This document shows positions 1-5,800 of a stretch of 64,000 nucleotides of DNA, piece by piece. Every line of letters begins with the position of its first letter. Within the stretch, counting starts at the first letter, position 1. Source of the DNA: a virus. The stretch covers positions 83,411 through 147,410 of IMG/VR virus record IMGVR_UViG_3300037149_000105, one strand, 5' to 3'. A program made the position numbers and the translations under genes. The notes under the pieces are model-generated. The model ran no database searches. It was not told the DNA's origin and saw nothing but the letters and a program-made list of their open reading frames with translations.

Positions 1-128
1 CTAAGGCAAGTCCTCGATCACAGTTGTCTGATACCTGTGCAGAGGTCACGAAGAAACAGACTAAGCGTGTGAATAAGGCACTTCAATAGATTTCTTGGAC
101 GGGGATTCGATTTCCCCCACCTCCTCCA
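1..128 (+). ncRNA. ssrA: tmRNA (SsrA), 3' part; 5' part lies before the window
   Basis: This is the 3' portion of a tmRNA, the RNA that rescues stalled ribosomes by acting as tRNA-Ala and as mRNA for a degradation tag. The segment ACTAAGCGTGTG is close to the conserved 3' region of bacterial tmRNAs. It is followed by a T-arm (stem GGGGA/TCCCC around TTCGATT), the acceptor strand CACCTCC and an encoded CCA. Upstream, GTCTG pairs with CAGAC around an ACCT/AGGT hairpin, as expected for the last tmRNA domain. The tag frame and 5' acceptor strand are outside the window. The base before CCA is T, which is unusual. Confidence 0.88.
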
Positions 129-203
129 ATGAGTTCGATTCCTACTCTAACTAAGGAAATAGACTACCCAAATCTAAATTAAAGGTTTGACTCAGGAGTA
201 GAG

Positions 204-881
204 ATGATAGCTAATGTTTTATGGGGAATTACCCCTACAGAATTTAAAAAATTAGTTGCTAGTTCTTCTTCTTTTGCAGGTATTCTGCGTTATTTCAAAC
301 TTGCGGATAGCAAGGCTAATCGAAGAGCACTCTACATGCGAATGGGTGAATTGCAATGCAATATTTCCCATTTCACCCTTCGGAAAAGGGTAAAATCACC
401 ATCTTTACCAAACTTCGAAATTTTTTGTGAGCATTCGCCTCTTAGTCGAAAGAATGTAAAAATGAGAATACTTCGTGATAACTTGCTTCCTTATGTTTGT
501 AAATGTGGAAACTCAGGCAATTGGGAAGGAAAAAAGCTCGTGCTCCAACTAGAGCATAAAAATGGAATAGGGGACGATAATCGTCTTAATAATTTGGAAT
601 TCATATGTCCTAATTGCCATAGTCAAACTGCCACATTTGCAGGAAGACAAAATGCCCTAAATAACCCCCCCGTTCATAACCATCATGAGCGATGGAATCA
701 ACGAAAATTAAAATGGCCCACAAAAGAAGAACTAGAGTATCTTGTTTGGAGTAAGCCAACAACTGAGTTAGCCAAAGAGTTCGAAGTTAGTGACTCAGCA
801 ATCAGTAGGTGGTGCCGCTGCTACTCCATTAAAAAACCCGGACGAGGGTATTGGACAGCGAAAAAACCCATCTCTCCGTAG
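204..881 (+). CDS. HNH endonuclease with C-terminal helix-turn-helix
   Basis: Predicted free-standing HNH nuclease of the kind that spreads as a homing element in phages. A first zinc pair (CKCGNSG) lies near residues 96-100. The HNH core follows, with LEHKNGIGDDNRLNNLEFICPNC near residues 114-136: H of LEH, N of NNL, and the CPNCH pair. The C-terminus holds a helix-turn-helix (ELAKEFEVSDSAISRW) likely to help bind DNA. The start follows an AGGAG SD about 7 nt upstream. The gene is AT-rich relative to the phage genes around it and sits between tmRNA and tRNA-Arg. Its last codons and stop lie inside the 5' end of the tRNA gene, which fits a mobile insertion. It is related to the protein encoded at 2116-2790. 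Confidence 0.85.
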   Translation: MIANVLWGITPTEFKKLVASSSSFAGILRYFKLADSKANRRALYMRMGELQCNISHFTLRKRVKSPSLPNFEIFCEHSPLSRKNVKMRILRDNLLPYVCKCGNSGNWEGKKLVLQLEHKNGIGDDNRLNNLEFICPNCHSQTATFAGRQNALNNPPVHNHHERWNQRKLKWPTKEELEYLVWSKPTTELAKEFEVSDSAISRWCRCYSIKKPGRGYWTAKKPISP

Positions 882-948
882 ATTAACTGGACAAATCACT
901 GGTCTCCGAAACCAGAGAGTGCCAATTCGAGTTTGGTCGGAGAGACCA
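872..948 (+). tRNA. tRNA-Arg (anticodon CCG)
   Basis: A complete cloverleaf is visible: acceptor CTCTCCG/CGGAGAG, D-arm stem GATT/AATC, anticodon stem CTGGT/ACCAG around loop CTCCGAA (anticodon CCG at 906-908), T-arm stem GCCAA/TTGGT with loop TTCGAGT, and encoded CCA at 946-948. It reads the codon CGG. The first ten bases are also the end of the preceding HNH gene, whose TAG stop is at 879-881. Confidence 0.93.
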
Positions 949-1150
949 TCTGACATTCATCTACCAAGTGTAGAAGGAAATCGGGAGGCGCTATGCGACT
1001 CCTCGTAAAATTTAGACATGTGCAGCAATCAAAAACCTCGTATGCAGACATGGCTTCGTGCCCCTGCAAAAAAGTTTCGGCGTTCTGTAAAAACGTCAAA
1101 CGTGTCTAGCTTTTTAAAACTTCCGTTTCCTCTTTTGAATGGAGGGTAAC
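949..1150. other. Noncoding spacer with hairpin
   Basis: No credible gene is seen in these 200 bases. A compact hairpin is present near 978-998 (GGAG and CGC pairing with GCG and CTCC), and no intrinsic terminator or further tRNA could be recognised. Confidence 0.4.
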
Positions 1151-1495
1151 ATGCTTAGTGATGCTATTGATGATCATCAGAATATTCGAGACAGATTGGT
1201 CAAGTTCATAAGTAAAGAGCCCTTCAATGCTATGGACTTGTTCTCCGTTCGAAGAGACTATAACTGTGATCTGGGCTCCTGGCTTTGGAAGCATCGAAAT
1301 GCGGAAATAGCCGACAAAAAAGAGTATCAGGAACTCGTGGGGATTCATCATAATTTTCATGAGATTGCTTATAAAGCTCTAATGCTGGGATCTGATAATA
1401 AACCAGAAGAGGCTTTCGCGGTTTTGGTTGGCCCCTACGCAGTAATAGAGAAGCAACTGATCGAAGCTATCGTCAACCTTGGAGATGTCGAATGA
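1151..1495 (+). CDS. CZB (chemoreceptor zinc-binding)-like protein
   Basis: A 114-residue helical protein that matches the spacing of the CZB domain, a four-helix zinc-binding fold best known at the C-terminus of chemoreceptors and diguanylate cyclases. The expected ligands are present: His9, Cys39 inside the signature DYNCDLGSWLW, and a His66/67-x-x-x-His70 pair in GIHHNFHEIA. It has no membrane segment or other domain, so it is a stand-alone CZB unit. The start at 1151 is chosen because GGAGGG ends 4 nt before it; an ATG at 1139 would place that SD inside the gene. The stop overlaps the next start (ATGA). Its role in a phage is unknown; zinc sensing is inference. Confidence 0.6.
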   Translation: MLSDAIDDHQNIRDRLVKFISKEPFNAMDLFSVRRDYNCDLGSWLWKHRNAEIADKKEYQELVGIHHNFHEIAYKALMLGSDNKPEEAFAVLVGPYAVIEKQLIEAIVNLGDVE

Positions 1496-2076
1496 AGAAA
1501 CAAATGCATTATTCCCTTGGCCTCTACCCTCTGCGGAGTAGTGGCTATCGGGCTTTCGTCGGCTTCCGCCCCGTGTGGAGGTTCTGGGGCCATTGGATCA
1601 ACCCACAGACCTATTGGAGAGCCGTCAAATACTTCTGTCAGCGTGGCTACAGGGGATACGCAGATTGCGATCACTGGGACATGGATAGCTACCTCGAAAA
1701 CGTGATGTTGGGTCTGTTCCGCGATCTCAAGAAGCATACGCAAGGCTACCCAAGCGGTATGGGTGATCGGATCATTGACACGGAAGGAACTGATACTGGT
1801 TTCGAAAAATGGCAGGCTACCCTCACCGAGATCATTGAAGGTCTGGAAGCTTCCCAGGAACTCAAAGATGAGTTTACGGTTCCGGAGGGAACCTATAGCA
1901 AGGAGCCTATCTATTGGGAGCCGGTCGAGGGCCATGAGGATTGCTTTCGAATGAAGGAAACTGAGACTCCTCGTTTCAATAAGGAGCTTCACGATCAATG
2001 GTCTGCTCCGTTGAAAAGGAAGTGCCTGAGAGCTAAGACTTTAATGGCTCGTTATTGGGGTTGCTTCTGGGACTAA
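1492..2076 (+). CDS. Conserved phage protein of unknown function
   Basis: A 194-residue soluble protein translated by coupling to the preceding gene (4-nt overlap). The central region, with the motif GYADCDHWDMDSYL followed by a helix (VMLGLFRDLKKHTQGYP), resembles a sequence pattern I associate with uncharacterised phage proteins. The C-terminal half is acidic and then basic. No catalytic motif was recognised. It ends just before tRNA-Leu, so it closes a two-gene unit inside the tRNA cluster. Confidence 0.7.
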   Translation: MKKQMHYSLGLYPLRSSGYRAFVGFRPVWRFWGHWINPQTYWRAVKYFCQRGYRGYADCDHWDMDSYLENVMLGLFRDLKKHTQGYPSGMGDRIIDTEGTDTGFEKWQATLTEIIEGLEASQELKDEFTVPEGTYSKEPIYWEPVEGHEDCFRMKETETPRFNKELHDQWSAPLKRKCLRAKTLMARYWGCFWD

Positions 2077-2081
2077 AAACA

Positions 2082-2166
2082 CCCCGAATGGCGGAAGTGG
2101 CGAGACGCGCGAGACTTAAAATCTCGCATCCGTAAGGGTATGAGGGTTCGAATCCCTCTTCGGGGA
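2082..2166 (+). tRNA. tRNA-Leu (anticodon TAA)
   Basis: Class II tRNA with acceptor CCCCGAA/TTCGGGG, anticodon stem CGAGA/TCTCG around loop CTTAAAA (anticodon TAA, reads UUA), a long variable arm (ATCCG then GGGTAT), and T-arm GAGGG/CCCTC around TTCGAAT. CCA is not encoded; the genome continues with CAGG, so this tRNA needs CCA addition. The last 51 bases are also the antisense end of the HNH gene on the minus strand. Confidence 0.93.
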
Positions 2167-2790
2167 CAGGTGATGCCTAATAGCATTATCAGACACTCCT
2201 AATTCTCTGGCTAACACAGAAAAGTTGGAAGTAGCAAGACGCGCAAGTAGTTCTTCATGCGAAGGCCACTCTATTTTTGTCGGTTGTGGTTTTATAGACT
2301 TCTTTTCTTTAGGAGGGGAGGGTGACTTTGAGATATTTTTACCTCGATAGGTATCAGTTTGTGCATGGCAATTAGGGCAAATTACTCTAAGATTACTTAG
2401 GGTATTATCCATATGATTACCATTGATATGGTCCAATTCTAGGGGGATCGAGAGCTTGTTCCATTTAACTAACCCACATATACCACATTGTTTTATGAAT
2501 ACCCCCTCTGAAAAGAGCTTTTGTTTCAGTTTTGCTGATTGAATAGGGAAGCGGTTGTTTAAATAATCATCCAGGTCTCGTCTTGGCGGGAGTTTCACCC
2601 CTTTGCTCCAGCTTTTCCCCACAAAGTGCTTAGTGCTAACTGGCCATTTTTTGAGCGTTTGATAAAATTGCCGGTAGTTTCCTCCCTCAGCAACAATGTT
2701 GAGTTTGGTTAACACCTCCCGCACACAAGTGGAGCCTAACACTGCTTCTTTGAAAATTTCCTCAGTATAAGTTCGTTCAATCCGTTTCAT
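2116..2790 (-). CDS. HNH endonuclease, antisense to tRNA-Leu at its 3' end
   Basis: Predicted HNH homing-type nuclease, 224 residues. A CGIC zinc pair near residue 101, LELDHINGNHMDN with the catalytic His, NLRVICPNCHAQT with the second zinc pair, and a C-terminal helix-turn-helix (LARELGVSDNAIRHH) form the same architecture as the nuclease at 204-881, so the two are paralogous. It is the only minus-strand gene in this plus-strand block and is AT-rich. Its C-terminal codons run through the T-arm, variable arm and anticodon arm of tRNA-Leu, so the last ~17 residues are encoded by antisense tRNA sequence. The start has a GAGG SD 8 nt upstream. Confidence 0.85.
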   Translation of the reverse strand: MKRIERTYTEEIFKEAVLGSTCVREVLTKLNIVAEGGNYRQFYQTLKKWPVSTKHFVGKSWSKGVKLPPRRDLDDYLNNRFPIQSAKLKQKLFSEGVFIKQCGICGLVKWNKLSIPLELDHINGNHMDNTLSNLRVICPNCHAQTDTYRGKNISKSPSPPKEKKSIKPQPTKIEWPSHEELLARLATSNFSVLARELGVSDNAIRHHLSPKRDSNPHTLTDARF

Positions 2791-2830
2791 TGGCAGCCTC
2801 TAAAGAAGGGCTGCATATTCCATTTCCTCC

Positions 2831-2918
2831 GGAAGATCGGTGTAGTTGGAGGGGCACACTAGTCTTGAAAACTAGGGTCCGAAAGGGCCAGCGGGTTCGA
2901 ATCCCACATCTTCCGCCA
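2831..2918 (+). tRNA. tRNA-Ser (anticodon TGA)
   Basis: Class II cloverleaf: acceptor GGAAGAT/ATCTTCC, anticodon stem CTAGT/ACTAG around loop CTTGAAA (anticodon TGA, reads UCA), variable arm GGTCC/GGGCC, T-arm with TTCGAAT, discriminator G as expected for serine, and encoded CCA. One base separates it from tRNA-Thr. Confidence 0.94.
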
Positions 2919-2919
2919 T

Positions 2920-2993
2920 GCCAATGTAGTTCAGTGGTAGAACCCGAGCCTTGTAAACTCGCCACGACAGTTCGATTCTGTCCCTTGGCTCCA
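2920..2993 (+). tRNA. tRNA-Thr (anticodon TGT)
   Basis: Cloverleaf with acceptor GCCAATG/CCTTGGC (one mismatch), D-arm GTTC/GAAC, anticodon stem CGAGC/ACTCG (one mismatch) around CTTGTAA (anticodon TGT, reads ACA), T-arm GACAG/CTGTC around TTCGATT, and encoded CCA. Confidence 0.92.
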
Positions 2994-3056
2994 ACACCCC
3001 CTTTCTCTGCTTTACCCTTACCTGATAGCAGAGCAGGTTCGCCTTAAGGAGGCAAT

Positions 3057-3968
3057 GTGATTATGCACAACAACAACACCGTAGTATCCCTTTACGCCCT
3101 GAATGGTAGCCGAAAGACCCCGCTCAGAGAATACGATCACAAGCGTGGGGTTCTTGAATCTGAAGTTAGGGTTCCATTGAAATTTGATTCTGAGTATGGA
3201 ATCGGTTTCAAGTTTCAGGACATCGGTCGTCGTCGCCTTGAACTCTGGATTGACGGAGCGATGGTGACGGACAATCTCATTCTCGATGGAGAGAGCTTCC
3301 TGGAGCGATTCATGGATTCTGACAAGAGATTCCGTTTCGTTGAAGCAAGCAATGCTGCCGTGGCTGATCCGACCAGTCCCTCCAATGGGGGAGTCATGGT
3401 GAAGCTATGGCGTGAACAGCCTGATCTCCAGATGTTCAAACTGGCCCCGGATTACGGCAAGCAGTGGCCGCAGCCCCCAGTAGCCCCTTGGCAGCCCTGG
3501 ACTCCTCCAGTAGTGTGGGGCCGCTCTGATTGCCCAGGAGATCCTTCGCGGTCCTTGGATGTCATGTGTGGGGGCGCTACGTCATCTTCCTCACCCTCCG
3601 GTCCTCAAGGTCCGGTTGGTCAGCAAGGAGCCGTTGGAGTGCGAGGAATTGGGTATGGTGACAACATCGGAGAGTGTAATCTCTTCTGTTCATCCGCTCA
3701 GTCTCCCAGCCTCGCTGATGGATTCTGTTCGACGGAGATGTCCAACCTATCCCTCTTCGATAAGCTGAAGGGAGCGACAGTTGAAGGATCCACCTCCAAG
3801 CAGACCTTCAATGATACGGTTTGGCTGGGTGACTTTGGTAGCCCCTTGGTTTTCAAGTTCCAGCTTCACGGAATCGAAGAAGCCACACCGGGCAATTTCT
3901 GCCCAGGTTGTGGGATTAAACGCAAGAATCCCACTAACTTCTGCCCCAATTGTGGAGCAAAGCAATAG
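3057..3968 (+). CDS. Phage protein with short collagen-like stretch and C-terminal zinc ribbon
   Basis: Uncharacterised protein of about 303 residues. The N-terminal ~120 residues are a predicted beta-rich domain (DRYxG-like pattern ending in FLERFMDSDKRFRFV). A proline-rich linker follows, then about six Gly-X-Y triplets (GPQGPVGQQGAVG) as in collagen-like phage proteins. Next is a conserved-looking ATVEGSTSKQTF segment, and a C-terminal zinc ribbon has two CPxCG knuckles (CPGCG, CPNCG). The start is uncertain: AAGGAGG at 3046-3052 can serve a GTG at 3057 or an ATG at 3063. An ATG directly followed by TGA sits at 3055. Function unknown; virion attachment or scaffolding are possibilities only. 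Confidence 0.75.
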   Translation: MIMHNNNTVVSLYALNGSRKTPLREYDHKRGVLESEVRVPLKFDSEYGIGFKFQDIGRRRLELWIDGAMVTDNLILDGESFLERFMDSDKRFRFVEASNAAVADPTSPSNGGVMVKLWREQPDLQMFKLAPDYGKQWPQPPVAPWQPWTPPVVWGRSDCPGDPSRSLDVMCGGATSSSSPSGPQGPVGQQGAVGVRGIGYGDNIGECNLFCSSAQSPSLADGFCSTEMSNLSLFDKLKGATVEGSTSKQTFNDTVWLGDFGSPLVFKFQLHGIEEATPGNFCPGCGIKRKNPTNFCPNCGAKQ

Positions 3969-3978
3969 TGGACCGAAC

Positions 3979-4050
3979 CTTCAAAGTTACCCCACCCTAT
4001 GGTGGGTATCCCTACTGCTTCCATGGTTCAGCATAGGGCACTCTTTGAAG
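3979..4050 (+). ncRNA. Three-way-junction RNA element of unknown function
   Basis: A 72-nt stretch folds by eye into a closed three-way junction. CTTCAAAG (3979-3986) pairs perfectly with CTTTGAAG (4043-4050). Inside it are the hairpin CCCACC-CTAT-GGTGGG (3991-4006) and a second arm, CCCTA plus CTG (4010-4017) pairing with CAG and TAGGG (4029-4038). It lies between a coding gene and a tRNA-like sequence. It has no U-run, so it is not an obvious terminator. It could be a processing signal or part of a larger RNA. Confidence 0.4.
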
Positions 4051-4052
4051 TA

Positions 4053-4122
4053 GCATGGGGACTATAATCCCGGTGGTAAAGCCTCCACAAGGGGCCTGGA
4101 CGGTTCGACTCCGCCCCATGCG
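4053..4122 (+). ncRNA. Degenerate tRNA or tRNA-like element
   Basis: The ends pair as an acceptor (GCATGG with CCATGC) and a good T-loop is present (GG-TTCGACT-CC). The middle does not make a normal anticodon arm: the best hairpin is GCCTC-CACAA-GGGGC with a 5-nt loop and no T33, and the spacing to the T-arm is about six bases short. No CCA is encoded. It may be a decayed tRNA or a functional tRNA mimic. I assign no amino acid. Confidence 0.4.
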
Positions 4123-4128
4123 ATTAAT

Positions 4129-4218
4129 GGAAGTGTAAGCAAAGCAGGCAAGCTAGACTGTCTCGAAAACAGTTGGCCGATTTTCGGCCTAGGCGTTCGA
4201 CCCGCCTCACTTCCGCCA
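4129..4218 (+). tRNA. tRNA-Ser (anticodon CGA)
   Basis: Class II tRNA: acceptor GGAAGTG/CACTTCC, anticodon stem ACTGT/ACAGT around CTCGAAA (anticodon CGA, reads UCG), long variable arm GGCCGA-TTT-TCGGCC, T-arm AGGCG/CGCCT around TTCGACC, discriminator G and encoded CCA. Confidence 0.93.
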
Positions 4219-4226
4219 TCATATTT

Positions 4227-4256
4227 GTGTGAGTCTTTAAAATAGACTAATGTCAA
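4227..4256 (+). repeat. Repeated covarying hairpin element, copy A
   Basis: One of four copies of an element of the form GTGTG(A/G), stem of 4-5 bp, A-rich loop, complementary stem, then TAATG and a short tail. Here the stem is GTCT/AGAC. The tRNA-Val gene begins 4 nt after the element. Read as a promoter, TTGTGT (4225-4230) and TAATGT (4248-4253) are 17 bp apart and would start transcription at about the first base of tRNA-Val. Confidence 0.6.
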
Positions 4257-4259
4257 ACT

Positions 4260-4335
4260 TGGACTGTAACTTCAGAGGCAGAAGGCTGCTTTTACACGGC
4301 AGAGGTCGAGATTTCGAAATTCTCCAGTCCAACCA
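4260..4335 (+). tRNA. tRNA-Val (anticodon TAC)
   Basis: Acceptor TGGACTG/CAGTCCA, D-stem CTTC/GAAG, anticodon stem CTGCT/GGCAG around TTTACAC (anticodon TAC, reads GUA), T-arm GAGAT/TTCTC around TTCGAAA with one T-T mismatch next to the loop, and encoded CCA. One extra base lies between acceptor and D-arm. Confidence 0.87.
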
Positions 4336-4378
4336 ATCCTCATCTTTCCGAACTACCGAGTATTATCATTGTAGGACA

Positions 4379-4408
4379 GTGTGAGTCTGAAACCCAGACT
4401 GACGACAC
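4379..4408 (+). repeat. Repeated covarying hairpin element, copy B
   Basis: Same architecture as copy A with a different stem sequence: GTGTGA, stem GTCTG/CAGAC around AAACC, then TGACG and ACAC. The outer GTGT can pair with ACAC. It runs straight into the CA repeat. Its -10-like position (TGACGA) is poor, so a promoter role is weakest here. Confidence 0.5.
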
Positions 4409-4426
4409 ACACACACACACACACAG
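4404..4426 (+). repeat. (CA)n dinucleotide microsatellite
   Basis: About ten uninterrupted AC/CA units follow repeat copy B. Such repeats are prone to length variation by slippage. No gene is in frame across it. Confidence 0.85.
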
Positions 4427-4601
4427 GAAGCAGTTCATTGAAAATGGTCTCAGCAGTCCGACACACGCTTAGGCCACCAAGGGGAGAACGAGATTAGCTC
4501 ATGGAGAGCATCGGTTCTTTAGGCGTAGGGGATACCCTCACCACCGTGTGAAACGTTCGATTCGACTTCTCAGACTCCCCGATTATATGCCACAGTAGTA
4601 A

Positions 4602-4631
4602 GTGTGGGCCTACAAAATAGGCTAATGACAC
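4602..4631 (+). repeat. Repeated covarying hairpin element, copy C
   Basis: GTGTGG, stem GCCTA/TAGGC around CAAAA, then TAATG and ACAC pairing with the initial GTGT. It is nearly identical in sequence to copy D near 10854. It precedes the structured noncoding stretch at 4632-4987. Confidence 0.65.
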
Positions 4632-4987
4632 GGTTAAGAGGTCTGAGTCGGTCACTGCCTTAGCCGGGGAACCGGATCCAGGTTCCCCGGATTTATACAA
4701 ATCGTTGAAGCCCCTCAAGGTCCTTGGGGCTCCGATATGGCGGCAACCAGATGAATGGTTGACAAAAGCAAGAGGCCGCTCTTCAAGGCAGAGCGAGTTC
4801 AGTTACGGCAACAACGGAGTCGATTCTCCATAGCGGGCTACCGCAAATCGCTTTGAAAGACTGAGCCCCCCGGCTCTCCGAAGACAGGAATCGTGAAACG
4901 GAGAGTGGAAGAAGTCCGAACCACTGGGGAGGAAAAGTTGCCGATGTGGGTAAGGTACGAAAGTATTGAATCCCACCCACCATGCAC
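4632..4987 (+). ncRNA. Candidate structured RNA region, about 350 nt
   Basis: No coding gene is seen, but the stretch is dense in perfect hairpins. They include CCGGGGAACC/GGTTCCCCGG (4664-4690), AGCCCC/GGGGCT (4709-4731), CAACCA/TGGTTG (4744-4761), CGCTCT/AGAGCG (4777-4795), GGAG/CTCC (4816-4829), GCGG/CCGC (4833-4844), CTCTCCG/CGGAGAG (4874-4905) and GTGGG/CCCAC (4946-4976). It lies between repeat copy C and a terminator-like hairpin, so it may be one transcript. CGCTCT/AGAGCG resembles a tRNA D-arm and GGAG-TCGATT-CTCC a shortened T-arm, so decayed tRNAs are the alternative. Confidence 0.4.
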
Positions 4988-5016
4988 ACGCCCCTGAACC
5001 AAACCTTCAGGGGCGT
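4988..5016 (+). terminator. Terminator-like hairpin before the GT-D gene
   Basis: An 11-bp perfect stem (ACGCCCCTGAA with its complement) around a 7-nt loop, followed by a weak T-rich tract (TTCCATTT). It separates the tRNA/RNA cluster from the gene at 5035. Confidence 0.55.
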
Positions 5017-5034
5017 TCCATTTCAGGAGAGAAA

Positions 5035-5757
5035 ATGTTTGAGCCAAAAAAACTGAGTCCAGCGGAATTGTGCTTATGCCAGAACACCATCAGCCCCAAT
5101 ACATTCTACATGTTGGTTGGGGATGCGCTGGTATCTGGTAAACCCCTCTCGGTAGTTCGAATGGGGGATGGGGAACGAGCCCTCTATGACTACTGTCTGG
5201 GGAAACAGCTACCCAATATCATGGATGCGGATTGGATGCAACGACTCGGAGCCGATGGTATCGCAACGGATGAACTCCGGTATCGCCTGATTCGTGCCGC
5301 CACCCACTGCACCCACTTCGCTCCTTCCATTTCAGGAATTCAATTGGACAGTTTCGAACTCTACTCCCTATTCCCAGCCCGAGCCCGTTACGTTGATAAC
5401 TTTTTTGTCAACGCCTGGACGGAGGAGATGAAGATTCAACTTTTCAAAACTGCTGGCCATGTTCTCTTTATCCATCGGAACACTTCCACCGCAGATGCGA
5501 TGCAGATCAGAGCCAAATGGGGTCTAGGAGTCAAGGTGACCTATCTGAAGCTAGCTAGTTGGCGGGATTCGGAGTCAGTGATTGAGAAGGCCAAGAGCAT
5601 AGATGCTCCGCTAGTGCTGTTCAGTGCTGGTCCCGCTAGCAAATACATCGGTCCTGAAATTTCAACGAGTGGTTTGATTCCTCGTGTCACTTTGGATATC
5701 GGCAATGTGGCAGACTATTGGACCCTCACGAGTCTGAAAGATGTTCAAAGAATTTAA
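5035..5757 (+). CDS. GT-D-fold (DUF1792-like) glycosyltransferase
   Basis: Predicted glycosyltransferase of the GT-D fold, which uses a DGE motif instead of a DXD. The motif appears as VVRMGDGERALYDY near residues 38-51. The C-terminal part (VLFSAGPASKYIGPEI and VTLDIGNVADYW) matches the usual GT-D ending, where a Gly-Pro motif and a D-I-G motif are conserved. Length (240 residues) is normal. The start at 5035 follows AGGAGAG by 4 nt; an upstream in-frame TTG at 4966 lacks an SD and would run through the terminator hairpin. It may modify host surface sugar or phage DNA or protein; the acceptor cannot be told. Confidence 0.65.
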   Translation: MFEPKKLSPAELCLCQNTISPNTFYMLVGDALVSGKPLSVVRMGDGERALYDYCLGKQLPNIMDADWMQRLGADGIATDELRYRLIRAATHCTHFAPSISGIQLDSFELYSLFPARARYVDNFFVNAWTEEMKIQLFKTAGHVLFIHRNTSTADAMQIRAKWGLGVKVTYLKLASWRDSESVIEKAKSIDAPLVLFSAGPASKYIGPEISTSGLIPRVTLDIGNVADYWTLTSLKDVQRI

Positions 5758-5761
5758 AAAA

Positions 5762-5794
5762 TTGTATACGGATTTGCCAAAACTATGGTATAAT
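5762..5794 (+). promoter_or_regulatory. Extended -10 promoter of the structured RNA
   Basis: TGGTATAAT (5786-5794) is an extended -10 with consensus TATAAT. TTGTAT at 5762-5767 is too far upstream for an ideal -35. The GGTAT core resembles the recurrent phage promoter found at 6738, 7938, 9878 and 14833. A start near 5801 is expected. Confidence 0.65.
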
Positions 5795-5800
5795 ATAGGT

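Larger units (their letters stand above)
4336..4601. other. Noncoding stretch inside the tRNA cluster
   Basis: No coding gene is seen. It contains repeat copy B, a CA microsatellite, and at about 4480-4584 a tRNA-reminiscent stretch with a good D-arm (GCTC-ATGGA-GAGC) and a TTCGATT loop. That stretch has no acceptable anticodon arm, so it is not called as a tRNA. Confidence 0.4.

Noticed and set aside
129-203. T-arm-like fragment GAGTTCGATTCC right after the tmRNA
   Set aside because: It has no 5-bp stem around the loop and no acceptor partner; probably chance.
4480-4584. A further tRNA with D-arm GCTC-ATGGA-GAGC and TTCGATT T-loop
   Set aside because: No acceptable anticodon stem was found, acceptor pairing is ambiguous (GAGAA/TTCTC or GGGGAG/CTCCCC) and the T-stem has mismatches. 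Described only as tRNA-reminiscent.
4770-4845. tRNA from the D-arm-like CGCTCT/AGAGCG hairpin and GGAG-TCGATT-CTCC
   Set aside because: The T-loop is one base short and no acceptor or anticodon pairing fits; kept within the structured-RNA stretch.
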